From an uncultured Paraglaciecola sp. (GTDB lineage: Bacteria; Pseudomonadota; Gammaproteobacteria; Enterobacterales; Alteromonadaceae), in NCBI RefSeq assembly GCF_913020055.1, contig NZ_CAJWCF010000042.1, positions 1 to 37,941 on the forward strand: 37,941 nt of DNA, in the 5' to 3' direction. The first letter of the stretch is position 1, and the number at the start of each line of letters is the position of its first letter. A model generated the notes under the pieces. The model searched no databases, was not told where the DNA came from, and saw only the letters and a program-made list of their open reading frames with translations. The position numbers and the translations under genes were made by a program. This document shows positions 17,143-26,814 of the stretch, piece after piece.

Positions 17143-19196
17143 TAGTGTTTACTACCAAAGGTTTGCTTTGTGTCATTGTTATATTAACTCTGGGAACCTA
17201 CATGACTGAACTATTTTACTTGCCGCCTATCTTGGGATTTGCTGGCTTAATCTGCGCTTTTGTTATTTACCTTATAATTAAAAAATCCTCTGTTTCTGAT
17301 CCCGCTATTATGAAAATTGGCGACGCTATACATACAGGTGCCATGGTGTTTATGCATCGTGAGTACAAAATGTTGTTCTTGTTTGCCTTGGTAGTCGGAA
17401 TTGCGTTGTATTTTTCTCTGGGTCAGTACACCACTGTGGCTTTCGTTGCTGGTGCACTATGTTCAGCTTTTGCTGGTTATATGGGAATGTTTACCGCGAC
17501 TAAAGCGAATGTCCGTACTACACAAGCTGCTCATGACGAGGGGCCAGCCGCTGCATTGACCATTGCCTTTATGGGTGGTTCAGTAATGGGTTTGTGTGTG
17601 GCATCAATGGGGCTTGTAGGTCTAGGTTCATTATATTGGTTTTTCGGTGGTGATCCAGAAACTGCCCATGTGATCCATGGTTTTGGTATGGGCGCGTCGA
17701 TCGTTGCATTATTTTCGCGGGTAGGCGGTGGGATCTTTACTAAAAGTGCCGATGTTGGTGCTGATTTAGTGGGCAAGATTGAAGCGGGTATTCCAGAAGA
17801 CGATCCGCGTAACCCTGGTGTTATTGCTGATAATGTGGGCGATAATGTAGGTGATGTTGCGGGTATGGGCTCGGACATTTTTGAATCTTATTGTGGTTCA
17901 ATGATTGCCACTATTGCCATTGCATCTACCATGACAGTGGGAGTGTTGGGTAGTCGAGAGTCATTAATGTTTCTGCCTCTGGCGTTGGCTTCAATGGGCT
18001 TGTTATGTTCTGTTGCAGGCATAGTGCTGGTTAAACTAATGTCAGCCAGCAAACCAGAAGTGGCCTTGCGTGCAGGCACTATGTCAGCAGCTGTTATTTT
18101 TATAGCTGCGGCTTATTTTGTGGTTGCCAAATTGGGGGTGGATGATCATGTGTGGTGGGCAGTAGTGGCAGGAGCCGTGGGCGGTATTGTTATAGGCTTA
18201 GTGACTGAATATTATACCGCATCTACGCCAGTACGTAGAATTGCAGAGTCAGGCGAAACGGGTCCTGCGACTGTTATGATTACAGGGTTGGCAGTAGGTA
18301 TGCAATCGGTGGTTGTGCCTGTACTCACAATTTGTGCGATTATTTTTGCATCTACTCAGTTATCTGGGTTGTACGGTGTAGGGATTGCGGCAGTAGGTAT
18401 GTTGGCTACTGTCGGCATTACTATGGCAATCGATGCGTATGGTCCTGTTGCCGATAATGCGGGTGGTATAGCTGAAATGGCCGGATTGGGAGAAGAAACT
18501 CGTGCCATTACGGATTCGCTAGATGAGTTAGGCAATACCACTGCAGCCATAGGAAAAGGGTTTGCAATAGGCGCAGCTGCGCTGGCTGCTCTCGCTATTA
18601 TTGCTGCGTTTATAGAAACGTTAGTGGCTAAGTATCCTGATTTCACCTTGAACTTGGGCAATCCAATGGTATTGATTGGGTTATTTATTGGTGGTTTGCT
18701 GCCATTTTTAATTGCTTCAATCACCATGACTGCCGTAGGTGATGCCGCGTTTGAAATGATCAAAGAGATTCGTCGTCAGTTCCGAGAAATTGAAGGACTA
18801 ATGGAAGGCACAGCTGAGCCAGATAATGCTCGTTGTGTTGATATCGCCACTCAGGCGGCACTGAAAAAAATGATTTTGCCCGGTGTCATTGCTGTAGGTG
18901 TGCCACCTTTAATAGGTTTTGGTTTAGGTGCTTATGCGCTAGGCGGTATGTTAGGCGGTGCCTTATTAGGTTGTGTTTTACTCGCTCTGATGATGGCTAA
19001 CGCTGGTGGTGCTTGGGATAATGCTAAAAAGTATGTAGAAAAAGGCAACTTAGGTGGGAAGGGCTCTGATACCCATGCAGCAGTCGTAGTGGGGGATACA
19101 GTAGGTGACCCATTTAAAGATACTTCTGGTCCTTCTATGAATATCTTGATCAATGTTATGGCAATTGTGAGTTTGGTTATCGCGCCTCTATTGTAG
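17124..19196 (+). CDS. hppA: Membrane-bound ion-translocating pyrophosphatase
   Basis: A 690-residue inner-membrane pump with about 16 hydrophobic helices that couples pyrophosphate hydrolysis to H+ or Na+ export. The substrate site is clear: [22 protein letters not shown] at 210-231 and DNVGDNVGD at 236-244, plus the late motif [14 protein letters not shown]. At [10 protein letters not shown] (470-479) the residue after TT is Ala474, where K+-independent enzymes have Lys, so this is predicted to be K+-dependent; H+ versus Na+ transport is not settled. Codons 1-6 and the first base of codon 7 (MKDRQP) come from the inserted MITE-like element, and native sequence resumes at GTG 17145. Removing the element plus one TA joins this frame to TTG 16853, giving an ancestral start MNCKVNLLLVFTTK with GGGAGA nine bases upstream. 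A good terminator follows. It is divergent from ppa and convergent with fbp. Confidence 0.95.
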   Translation: MKDRQPLVFTTKGLLCVIVILTLGTYMTELFYLPPILGFAGLICAFVIYLIIKKSSVSDPAIMKIGDAIHTGAMVFMHREYKMLFLFALVVGIALYFSLGQYTTVAFVAGALCSAFAGYMGMFTATKANVRTTQAAHDEGPAAALTIAFMGGSVMGLCVASMGLVGLGSLYWFFGGDPETAHVIHGFGMGASIVALFSRVGGGIFTKSADVGADLVGKIEAGIPEDDPRNPGVIADNVGDNVGDVAGMGSDIFESYCGSMIATIAIASTMTVGVLGSRESLMFLPLALASMGLLCSVAGIVLVKLMSASKPEVALRAGTMSAAVIFIAAAYFVVAKLGVDDHVWWAVVAGAVGGIVIGLVTEYYTASTPVRRIAESGETGPATVMITGLAVGMQSVVVPVLTICAIIFASTQLSGLYGVGIAAVGMLATVGITMAIDAYGPVADNAGGIAEMAGLGEETRAITDSLDELGNTTAAIGKGFAIGAAALAALAIIAAFIETLVAKYPDFTLNLGNPMVLIGLFIGGLLPFLIASITMTAVGDAAFEMIKEIRRQFREIEGLMEGTAEPDNARCVDIATQAALKKMILPGVIAVGVPPLIGFGLGAYALGGMLGGALLGCVLLALMMANAGGAWDNAKKYVEKGNLGGKGSDTHAAVVVGDTVGDPFKDTSGPSMNILINVMAIVSLVIAPLL

Positions 19197-19206
19197 GTGC
19201 ATGATA

Positions 19207-19233
19207 TAAAAAAGCCTCATTTGAGGCTTTTTT
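19207..19233 (+). terminator. Terminator of hppA, probably bidirectional
   Basis: AAGCCTCA, two bases, TGAGGCTT with an A-run before and a six-base T-run after. It lies between the convergent hppA and fbp genes and could serve both. Confidence 0.9.
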
Positions 19234-19260
19234 ATTTCTAGTTAAGCAATAAAGATCACT

Positions 19261-20229
19261 CTATTTATTGTAACTTAAACAAGCTTCAACTTCTTCTTTT
19301 GAACCAATTAACACTGGCACACGCTGGTGAATTTCGGTAGGCATCACTTCCATAATTCGTCCAGTGCCTGTTTCGGCTAAACCGCCAGCCTGCTCTACAA
19401 GGAACGCCATGGGATTGGCTTCATATAATAAGCGTAACTTACCTGCTTTGCCCGTATCACGTTTATCATAAGGGTACATAAAAATACCACCACGACATAA
19501 CACTCTGTGAATATCACCTACCATTGCTGCAACCCAGCGCATATTGTAGTCTTTTTCTCGAGGACCTTCTGTGCCAGCTAACAAGTCATTTATATAGGCT
19601 TGTATTGGTGCTTCCCAATGACGCTGGTTTGAAGCGTTAATTGAGAACTCACTAGTGCTTTCTGGTACCTGAATATTCGGCGTAGTTAACAAGAACCCGC
19701 CATGAGTTTTATCCAAAGTATAAAGATGTGTACCACGCCCAGTAGTTAAAGCCAGCATTGCCGAAGGACCGTACAATACATAACCAGCGGCTACTATTTG
19801 TGTCCCAGGTTGTAGGAAAGCAGATGGGTCATCAGGATCCATCCATTGGGGGGCGTGAGTAATTGAAAAGATGGTACCAATAAGGCTGTTAATGTCAGTA
19901 TTAGATGAGCCATCCAGAGGATCAAAGCTAACCAGGTAATTACCATTTGGATTACATGGCACTACCTCATCTTCTTCTTCCGAGGAAATGGCTTTAACGT
20001 AACCTGACTCACTAAGAATATCTTTTAGAATTTGGTTAGAAATAACATCTAACTTCTTTTGTGTTTCGCCTTGTACATTTTCACTTAAAGTTGAACCCAA
20101 AACACCAGCCAATGCACCTTGACTGACCCTAAAAGAAATTTCCTTACAACCCGCTAATAGTGTTCTTAGTAGCAGGATTAGCTCCATAGGCGCGCCATCT
20201 TCTTGCAGCTGTGAGTTAAGTCTTTTCAT
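19261..20229 (-). CDS. fbp: Fructose-1,6-bisphosphatase class I
   Basis: A 322-residue cytoplasmic enzyme of gluconeogenesis that removes the 1-phosphate of fructose 1,6-bisphosphate. Diagnostic segments: [20 protein letters not shown] near the start, [20 protein letters not shown] and the metal-site signature [21 protein letters not shown] at about 115-135, and [37 protein letters not shown] near the C-terminus, which binds substrate. Length is typical (E. coli 332). It ends facing hppA and is divergent from mpl. E. coli also has ppa, fbp and mpl close together, so the neighbourhood of ppa, fbp and mpl is an old gammaproteobacterial arrangement, with hppA placed inside it here. Confidence 0.97.
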   Translation of the reverse strand: MKRLNSQLQEDGAPMELILLLRTLLAGCKEISFRVSQGALAGVLGSTLSENVQGETQKKLDVISNQILKDILSESGYVKAISSEEEDEVVPCNPNGNYLVSFDPLDGSSNTDINSLIGTIFSITHAPQWMDPDDPSAFLQPGTQIVAAGYVLYGPSAMLALTTGRGTHLYTLDKTHGGFLLTTPNIQVPESTSEFSINASNQRHWEAPIQAYINDLLAGTEGPREKDYNMRWVAAMVGDIHRVLCRGGIFMYPYDKRDTGKAGKLRLLYEANPMAFLVEQAGGLAETGTGRIMEVMPTEIHQRVPVLIGSKEEVEACLSYNK

Positions 20230-20413
20230 TATGTGTAAATACCTTGTAGTTGTAGGGCCTTGAATTTGAATGTGTGCAGCGTGATTTTTATTATTATAAA
20301 TACTGCTCAGATAATTATACCTTCAAAAAACTAGAAACTCAGTAACCTAAACGTATTCTTTATAACCAATACCCGTGCAGGCCAGTGACATTGTCATAGC
20401 AACGACGTATTTT

Positions 20414-20442
20414 TTTACATTGTTGAGTGGGTAAGGGATATT
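20414..20442 (+). promoter_or_regulatory. Possible mpl promoter
   Basis: TTTACA (-35, five of six) and GATATT (-10, four of six) are 17 bases apart, 45 bases before the mpl start codon. Confidence 0.4.
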
Positions 20443-20486
20443 TGTTCTGGTAGTCTATCTGCCTTAGAAATTTTAAATGGCAATCT

Positions 20487-21839
20487 ATGCATCTACATAT
20501 TTTAGGGATCTGCGGCACTTTTATGGGGGGCATTGCAGCAATCGCAAAAGAGCTTGGGCATAAAGTCACCGGTTCTGATAGTAACGTATATCCTCCTATG
20601 AGCACCCAATTAGAGTCCTTAGGTATTGAGCTTTTTGAAGGATACGATGTAAAACAATTCAAAAATGAACCCGATATAGTTGTGATAGGCAATGCCCTGT
20701 CCCGTGGTAATGAAGCAGTAGAATATGTATTGGACAGAAATCTGCCATACACTAGCGGTCCGCAATGGTTACTCGAAAATGTACTTAAAGATCGTTGGGT
20801 TTTAGCGGTATCTGGCACCCACGGTAAAACTAGCACTTCTAGTATGTTGGCTTGGATATTAGAGTATGCGGGTCTCAAACCTGGCTTTTTGATTGGTGGT
20901 CTCCCACAAAATTTTGATGTGTCTGCTCGATTGGGTGAAAGCCCATTTTTTGTCATTGAGGCGGATGAGTACGATAGTGCTTTCTTTGATAAACGCTCTA
21001 AGTTTGTTCATTATCGCCCTCGCACTTTGGTGATGAATAATCTTGAATTCGATCACGCTGATATTTTTTCTGACTTAAGTGACATTCAAAGACAATTTAA
21101 CCATTTGTTACGAATGGTCCCTAATAACGGTTTAGTGTTATTGCCTAAGTTAGATAACAACCTGCGAAAAGTATTAGACATGGGGTGTTGGACTCCAGTG
21201 CAGTATACAGGCGGCGATTGGCAGGTACAAAATAGTAACCCCGAAGGCAGTGAATTCGAAGTTTTATTCAAAGGGGAAATCCAAGGCACAGTGCATTGGG
21301 ACTTAATGGGTGAACATAACGTTAACAATGCATTGATGGCGATAGCAGCAGCAAAAAATAGTGGTGTTAAGAGTGACTTAGCGGTTGAAGCGTTAGGGCA
21401 GTTTGTAAATGTAAAACGTCGTATGGAAGTGAAAGCAATAGTAAATGGCATTACCCTATATGACGATTTTGCACATCATCCTACTGCGATTGCCTTCACT
21501 ATTGATGGTCTGAGGGCCAAAGTGGGTGAGGGGCGAATTTTAGCAGTATTAGAGCCTCGTTCTAACACCATGAAAATGGGGATTCACAAGGATACACTCG
21601 CTTCGTCTTGGGTTAACGCCAATCAGGTATTTATTTTTGAACCCACAAATTTATCCTGGTCGATGGATGACCTACTGGCTAAGAGCGACGTAACAGCCAT
21701 CTTATATAAAGATATGGAACTATTAGTCAAATCAATCGTTTCCTACGCTAAACCGGGAGATCACATACTGGTTATGAGTAATGGTAGTTTTGGTGGTATC
21801 CATGATTTGTTGACAGAAAAACTGCAAAAATTTAAGTAA
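20487..21839 (+). CDS. mpl: UDP-N-acetylmuramate:L-alanyl-gamma-D-glutamyl-meso-diaminopimelate ligase
   Basis: A 450-residue Mur-ligase family enzyme that recycles peptidoglycan tripeptide by joining it to UDP-MurNAc with ATP. Seen: start MHLHILGICGTFMGGIAAIAKE, the Mpl-type GSDSNVYPPMSTQLE, the ATP-binding P-loop SGTHGKTSTSSM (about 108-118), the EADEYDSAFFDKRSKFVHY core and a C-terminal domain with DDFAHHPTA and PRSNTMKMG. Length and order match E. coli Mpl (457). It is divergent from fbp and leads a same-strand run: the P1-type nuclease starts 16 bases after its stop codon. Confidence 0.97.
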   Translation: MHLHILGICGTFMGGIAAIAKELGHKVTGSDSNVYPPMSTQLESLGIELFEGYDVKQFKNEPDIVVIGNALSRGNEAVEYVLDRNLPYTSGPQWLLENVLKDRWVLAVSGTHGKTSTSSMLAWILEYAGLKPGFLIGGLPQNFDVSARLGESPFFVIEADEYDSAFFDKRSKFVHYRPRTLVMNNLEFDHADIFSDLSDIQRQFNHLLRMVPNNGLVLLPKLDNNLRKVLDMGCWTPVQYTGGDWQVQNSNPEGSEFEVLFKGEIQGTVHWDLMGEHNVNNALMAIAAAKNSGVKSDLAVEALGQFVNVKRRMEVKAIVNGITLYDDFAHHPTAIAFTIDGLRAKVGEGRILAVLEPRSNTMKMGIHKDTLASSWVNANQVFIFEPTNLSWSMDDLLAKSDVTAILYKDMELLVKSIVSYAKPGDHILVMSNGSFGGIHDLLTEKLQKFK

Positions 21840-21855
21840 CTGAAGAGCATTTAAC

Positions 21856-22644
21856 ATGAAATTAAAAAAACTAATAAAAAAACTAATAATAAGTGCAGTT
21901 GCTGCAACAATGAGTTTTCAAGCGTTAAGTTGGGGGCAAGTTGGGCATCGGGTGACTGGGGCGCTTGCAGAACAATATCTAACACCAAAAGCACAACTTG
22001 CCATCAATCAATTGTTAATCAATCAAGATTTAGCCGAAATTTCGACTTATGCGGATGAAATGCGTTCGCATCCAAGTGAGTTTTGGAAAAAAACGGCTAA
22101 CCCTTGGCATTATGTAAATGTATTTGATGGAAAGACCTATTCAGACGTCGCTCCTCCACTTGAAGGTAATGCGGTGACTGCTTTGGAAATGTTTACCAAA
22201 CAATTAAAAAGTAAACAATCAAGTTTAGAGGAAAAGCAACTCGCGCTTAAATTCATCGTGCATATCATTGGTGATTTACATCAGCCCTTTCATGCTGGAA
22301 ATGGCACAGATAGAGGTGGCAACGATGTAAAGCTTAAATTCTTTTGGGAAGACTCAAATTTACACCGAGTCTGGGATTCTGGCTTAATTGACAGGCAACA
22401 ATTGTCTTATACAGAATGGACTCGCATCTTAAGCCGCAAAATTTCGGAGCAACAGGCTGAAGAATGGATGGAAGTTGATCCCAAAGTATGGATAGCTGAA
22501 AGTGCTAAGGTAAGGGCTACGCTATACCCTAATAGTGATAAATTGTCATGGGATTATCAATATCAAAACCTGCCTATTGTTAAGCGGTCTTTACAAATGG
22601 GTGGCGTAAGAATTGCTGCTTATCTTAATGCTATTTTTGAATAG
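21856..22644 (+). CDS. Secreted S1/P1-type zinc nuclease
   Basis: A 262-residue nuclease that cuts single-stranded nucleic acids and removes 3'-phosphates from nucleotides, using three zinc ions. A lysine-rich signal peptide (1-25) would be cleaved to leave WGQVGH, so Trp26 and His31 equal the zinc-binding Trp1 and His6 of nuclease P1. The rest of the zinc set is also visible: Asp in STYADEMR, His in NPWHYVN, His/Asp/His in HIIGDLHQPFHAG, and His/Asp in NLHRVWDSGLID. The full ligand set suggests an active enzyme, exported to the periplasm or medium. It starts 16 bases after mpl and 17 bases before the PhoD-like gene, so an operon is likely; a role in nucleic-acid phosphate scavenging is inferred. 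Confidence 0.93.
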   Translation: MKLKKLIKKLIISAVAATMSFQALSWGQVGHRVTGALAEQYLTPKAQLAINQLLINQDLAEISTYADEMRSHPSEFWKKTANPWHYVNVFDGKTYSDVAPPLEGNAVTALEMFTKQLKSKQSSLEEKQLALKFIVHIIGDLHQPFHAGNGTDRGGNDVKLKFFWEDSNLHRVWDSGLIDRQQLSYTEWTRILSRKISEQQAEEWMEVDPKVWIAESAKVRATLYPNSDKLSWDYQYQNLPIVKRSLQMGGVRIAAYLNAIFE

Positions 22645-22661
22645 TCACGTGCTTAAAAACA

Positions 22662-24563
22662 TTGCTTAAAAGTATGCAGTTACCAACAATACTCGCTGGA
22701 CCTATCGTTCGGCGAGCAAATGCCAAACAAGTTTGTTTTTGGTTAATAACCAACCAAGCTTATAATTTTTCGGCTAAGTTATTTGGTCAGCAAGAGCCAA
22801 TGATTTGGTTCGATGCTGAACTAGATGATCAGCAACTGTGCCAAGTTCAAGTGGGCACACAGGCTTTTGTCAATTTACTCACTCTCGAACCTAATTCTGA
22901 TATTCCATGTGGTAGTCGGGTGAGTTATGACATCTCTTTACATGACAAAGACGGTGGCAAAAATCTTTTAAGTGAGTTGCTACCCACGTTGCTTTATCCA
23001 GGTCAGTCTTTCCCCAGCTTTGTGATCCGCAGGCAAATTGGACAAATGTTACACGGGTCTTGTCGTAAACCTCATCATGATAGTGGTGATGGTTTGGTCA
23101 TAGTGGATCAACAAATTGAGTTGGGATTGACTGGTCAAAGTAAGTCGCCTGACTTATTAATGATGTCGGGAGATCAAGTCTATACTGATGATGTGGCGGG
23201 CCCTACACTTGTAGCAATTAAACAAACTATTGAAAAATTAGGCTTGTTTCATGAAGATCTTCAAGGAGCAACAATTAGTAGTAGCAAAGACTTGTTTGAA
23301 CATCCACATTGCTTTTATCAACGCCCTGAATTACTCCCAGATGATCCGACTACCGCTAACACTTATAGCCAATTTTTTGCTGCTAAAAGAAAACCCATTT
23401 TTACCTCGGTTAATGCCAGTAATCATTTAATCTCGTTCGCTGAAGTGATGGCGATGTATATTCTTACTTGGTCACCAGAAATGTGGCAAAGGGTAAATAT
23501 AAGTGATGAGGCTATTCCTGATCGCTTTAAGACAAAATTTGCCGAAGAACAGGTCATTGTAGAGAATTTTGTGGCTGGTTTAGTGAAGGTGAGAAGGGCA
23601 TTGGCCCATGTGCGTGTGTATATGATTTTTGATGATCATGACGTTACCGACGACTGGAATTTGACCCGTGGTTGGGAAGAAGCTGTATACGGTAACTTGT
23701 TTGCTAAACGCATAGTCGGTAATGCTTTGCTAGGATATTGGTTGTGTCAGGGGTGGGGGAATGACCCCACAAAGCTACAACCTTTGTTTAAGTCGTGTAG
23801 TGAATTTTTCACTAAAAATGGCATTCAGCAACACGACTTACTGGTGCAACAAATACTTGATTGGGAACATTGGCACTATTGTTTAGAGACGTTACCTAAG
23901 CTGGTGGTATTGGATACGCGTACCCAAAGGTGGCGTTCAGAGTCCAGTTTAAGCAAACCATCTGGCTTAATGGACTGGGAAGCGTTATGCGAATTACAAC
24001 AAGAGTTAATCGGACAAGAAGCTGTGATCATGGTTTCCGCCGCACCCATATTTGGCGTAAAACTGATTGAAACTATACAGCGTGTTTTTACCTTTTTTGG
24101 AAAAGCACTAACGGTTGATGCAGAAAACTGGATGGCCCATAAAGGCACGGCCAGTGTGATGCTAAATATTTTTCGTAACCGTAAAACTCCGCCCAACTTT
24201 GTGATCTTGTCTGGCGATGTACATTATTCTTTTGTATATGACATTACCTTAAGGTTTCGGCATAACAGTCCAAATATCACTCAGATCACTAGCAGCGGTA
24301 TTAAAAATGAATTCCCTGATAAATTACTTAAGTGGTTCGATAGACTTAACCGCATTTTATACAGCAAATATTCGCCACTAAACTGGTTCACCCAAAGGCG
24401 AAATATGCTGGTTCGACACCGTAGACCGAATGATCACAAGTTAACAACATTATTAAATGGAGCTGGTATAGGTTTACTTAAAATTGATCAAGCCTGTAAT
24501 AAAGTTGAGGCACAGCAACTGTGTGCTTCAGGTGAAGTCGTGATCTTTACTAAGAATGATTAG
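22662..24563 (+). CDS. PhoD-like metallophosphatase
   Basis: A 633-residue protein of the alkaline phosphatase D (PhoD-like) metallophosphoesterase group. Metal-site motifs: GSCRKPHHDSGDG, MMSGDQVYTDD, YMIFDDHDVTDDW, and near the C-terminus ILSGDVHYSFVYD. The first 110 residues form a beta-rich N-terminal domain like that of other long PhoD-like proteins. Unlike classical PhoD no Tat or Sec signal peptide is evident, so it may be cytoplasmic or exported in an unseen way. The family hydrolyses phosphodiesters or monoesters; the substrate here is unknown. The frame opens at a TTG (22662); an ATG four codons later (22674) may be the real start. It probably shares a transcript with the nuclease upstream and possibly the Tat-exported TIM-barrel gene downstream. 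Confidence 0.82.
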   Translation: MLKSMQLPTILAGPIVRRANAKQVCFWLITNQAYNFSAKLFGQQEPMIWFDAELDDQQLCQVQVGTQAFVNLLTLEPNSDIPCGSRVSYDISLHDKDGGKNLLSELLPTLLYPGQSFPSFVIRRQIGQMLHGSCRKPHHDSGDGLVIVDQQIELGLTGQSKSPDLLMMSGDQVYTDDVAGPTLVAIKQTIEKLGLFHEDLQGATISSSKDLFEHPHCFYQRPELLPDDPTTANTYSQFFAAKRKPIFTSVNASNHLISFAEVMAMYILTWSPEMWQRVNISDEAIPDRFKTKFAEEQVIVENFVAGLVKVRRALAHVRVYMIFDDHDVTDDWNLTRGWEEAVYGNLFAKRIVGNALLGYWLCQGWGNDPTKLQPLFKSCSEFFTKNGIQQHDLLVQQILDWEHWHYCLETLPKLVVLDTRTQRWRSESSLSKPSGLMDWEALCELQQELIGQEAVIMVSAAPIFGVKLIETIQRVFTFFGKALTVDAENWMAHKGTASVMLNIFRNRKTPPNFVILSGDVHYSFVYDITLRFRHNSPNITQITSSGIKNEFPDKLLKWFDRLNRILYSKYSPLNWFTQRRNMLVRHRRPNDHKLTTLLNGAGIGLLKIDQACNKVEAQQLCASGEVVIFTKND

Positions 24564-24610
24564 GCTAGTTTTTTTATTGTTGATAGTTATCCAAAATAGA
24601 AGGGCAGATT

Positions 24611-25597
24611 ATGGATCGTAGAGTTTTTGTAAAAACTGTGTCGTCGCTGGCGGCTATTTCAGTTATGCCACAGTTGTTTGCCGAGGCCTCTAAAAGTAAG
24701 AAATCATTTGATATCGCTCTTAGCCAGTGGTCTTTTCATCGAGCTATCTTTGGAACTGGCCGTGATAATTATGAATGGTTTATTAAAACGCTGCACTCTC
24801 AGCCCGATGCTGTTTTAAAGGGCGATATGGATCCTCGTGACATAGTTGTTATCGCTAAAAAACTAGGCGTGGGTATGGTGGATTTAGCGAATACTCTTTG
24901 GTTTGGACACGCACAAGATAAACCTTGGCTCAGGCAATTTAAAACAATGGCCAATGATCAGGGGGTTGGTTTTACCTGTTTAATGTGTGATGAGTTAGGT
25001 TATTTGGGCAGTTCTTCAAAAGAAACACGGGCCAGCGCCATAGAAAAACACAAACCTTGGATAGACGCCGCGAATGAATTGGGTTGTTTACAACTTAGAG
25101 TCAATGCATACGGAGATGGGACTTATCTTGAACAGCTAGAACAAAACGCTGAAAGTCTGTTTGAGCTAGCTGAATATACGCAACAATTTAACTTGGAATT
25201 ATTGGTTGAAAATCATGGACACCCTTCCAGCAACGGTGCTTGGTTGGCGATGTTAATGGAAAAAGTAAATCACGCTAATTTAGGAGTATATGCGGATTTG
25301 GATAACTTTTTTATGGGCGGTTGGAATCACTCGCCACAAAGACGTTATGACACTATTCAAGGCTTAGAAGATCTTGCACCTTACACACGAGGTGTCAGTG
25401 CAAAAACCTATAGCTTTAAAGCCAATGGTCAAGAGGTGACGATTGATTATGTCCGTTGTATGAAAATACTCACCGAAGCGGGTTTTTCGGGTTATGCATG
25501 TGCAGAGTATGAAGGTGAAGGGTTAAACGAAATGGCCGGCAGTATAGCGGCCATTGCATTATTGAAGAAAACTAGAGATAAACTTTCAACGTCTTAG
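24611..25597 (+). CDS. Tat-exported TIM-barrel (xylose-isomerase-like) protein
   Basis: A 328-residue protein of the sugar-phosphate isomerase/epimerase superfamily. The N-terminus MDRRVFVKTVSSLAAISVMPQ has the twin-arginine pattern RRxFxK followed by a hydrophobic stretch, so it is probably folded and metal-loaded before export. The mature part shows IALSQWSFHRAIFG, a LLVENHGHPSSNGAW strand, GVYADLDNFF and a CAEYEGEG closing segment, in the places of metal ligands of the fold. Substrate unknown. It is a second such protein in the window besides the one at 88-954, but the two are not close copies: signal type and motifs differ. It follows the PhoD-like gene by 47 bases and converges on hemE. 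Confidence 0.82.
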   Translation: MDRRVFVKTVSSLAAISVMPQLFAEASKSKKSFDIALSQWSFHRAIFGTGRDNYEWFIKTLHSQPDAVLKGDMDPRDIVVIAKKLGVGMVDLANTLWFGHAQDKPWLRQFKTMANDQGVGFTCLMCDELGYLGSSSKETRASAIEKHKPWIDAANELGCLQLRVNAYGDGTYLEQLEQNAESLFELAEYTQQFNLELLVENHGHPSSNGAWLAMLMEKVNHANLGVYADLDNFFMGGWNHSPQRRYDTIQGLEDLAPYTRGVSAKTYSFKANGQEVTIDYVRCMKILTEAGFSGYACAEYEGEGLNEMAGSIAAIALLKKTRDKLSTS

Positions 25598-25620
25598 AGT
25601 CAATATTTACCTTGGCATGT

Positions 25621-26697
25621 TTACTGGTGGAAAGGTTTACTTAATTTGTGAACAGCATCAATAAATATCTTGGCATTTTCAGGTGGTACGTCTAAATGAA
25701 TACCATGTCCAAGGTTAAATACATGGCCGTTGCCCTTACCAAATCCGTCCAGAATTAATTGCACTTCTTGCTCAATTCGTGCGGCAGGCGCATATAACAT
25801 AGATGGGTCCATATTGCCTTGCAGCGCCACTTTGTCGCCAATACGTGCTTTTGCATCCGCCATATCTACTGTCCAGTCCAAGCCCACAGCATCACAACCA
25901 GTTGCTGCGATAGATTCCAACCACAAACCAGCATTTTTGGTGAACAAGGTGACTGGCACTTTTCGTCCATCATTTTCACGTGTAAGGCCATCGACAATTT
26001 TGTGCATATATTGTAACGAAAACTCTTGATAGTCGCGTCCTGACAACACTCCACCCCAAGTATCAAATACCATTATAGACTGGGCGCCAGCGGCAATTTG
26101 CGCGTTAAGATACAAAATAACCGAATCGGCTAACTTGTCGAGTAATAGATGTAAGGCTTGTGGATCGCTAAAGGCCATTTTTTTGATTTTGGTAAACGCC
26201 TTACTTGATCCGCCTTCAATCATATAAGTAGCTAACGTCCAAGGACTGCCAGAAAAGCCGATTAAAGGCACGCTGCCATTTAAATTTTTGCGTATGGTGC
26301 GCACGGCATTCATGACATAACCGGTTTCTACTTCAGGATCCTGAACGGGTAATTTTTGAATATCAGCCATACACGTCAATGGGCGTTCAAATTTTGGACC
26401 TTCACCTTCCTCAAAATATAAACCTAATCCCATAGCATCTGGGATAGTCAAAATATCAGAAAACAAAATGGCAGCGTCAAGATCGAATCTACGCAGTGGC
26501 TGAAGTGTCACTTCGCAGGCTAATTCGGCGTTTTTGCACAGCGACATAAAGTCACCTGCTTCTGCTCTGGTTGCTTTGTATTCAGGTAAGTAGCGACCTG
26601 CTTGGCGCATCATCCATACTGGTGTAATGTCAACTGGCTGGCGTAACAATGCTCGTAAATATCGGTCGTTTTGTAATGGCTGCATTGATGTCCTCAA
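25621..26697 (-). CDS. hemE: Uroporphyrinogen decarboxylase
   Basis: A 358-residue cytosolic enzyme that removes four carboxyl groups from uroporphyrinogen III to give coproporphyrinogen III in heme synthesis. Signature segments: [24 protein letters not shown] near the N-terminus, which holds the substrate-binding Arg, [17 protein letters not shown] with the catalytic Asp, [24 protein letters not shown], and [15 protein letters not shown] at the end. Length is normal (E. coli 354). It converges on the Tat TIM-barrel gene. Upstream is a 261-bp gap with the small RNA candidate running the other way and then nudC, a pairing also near hemE in E. coli. Confidence 0.98.
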   Translation of the reverse strand: MRTSMQPLQNDRYLRALLRQPVDITPVWMMRQAGRYLPEYKATRAEAGDFMSLCKNAELACEVTLQPLRRFDLDAAILFSDILTIPDAMGLGLYFEEGEGPKFERPLTCMADIQKLPVQDPEVETGYVMNAVRTIRKNLNGSVPLIGFSGSPWTLATYMIEGGSSKAFTKIKKMAFSDPQALHLLLDKLADSVILYLNAQIAAGAQSIMVFDTWGGVLSGRDYQEFSLQYMHKIVDGLTRENDGRKVPVTLFTKNAGLWLESIAATGCDAVGLDWTVDMADAKARIGDKVALQGNMDPSMLYAPAARIEQEVQLILDGFGKGNGHVFNLGHGIHLDVPPENAKIFIDAVHKLSKPFHQ

Positions 26698-26814
26698 ACT
26701 GGAATTGATTACCCCAAAATTAGACTGAAGGGCTTAAAAGGGCTGTATTGTAGCGATTTTATCCGCTGAAAAAAGGATAAATTGGAGTATATTTAGTAAA
26801 ATATGCGCTATATT

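Noticed and set aside
17531-18763. Several minus-strand frames of 60-135 codons inside hppA
   Set aside because: They are low-complexity Ala/Pro/Ser-rich shadows of the membrane-helix codons of hppA.
20360-20956. 198-codon minus-strand frame opposite mpl
   Set aside because: It lies antisense to the strongly conserved N-terminal half of mpl and has no recognisable domain.
24611-25597. Tat TIM-barrel protein as a duplicate of the secreted TIM-barrel protein at 88-954
   Set aside because: Both belong to the same superfamily, but their motifs, length and signal peptide type differ too much for a recent duplication.
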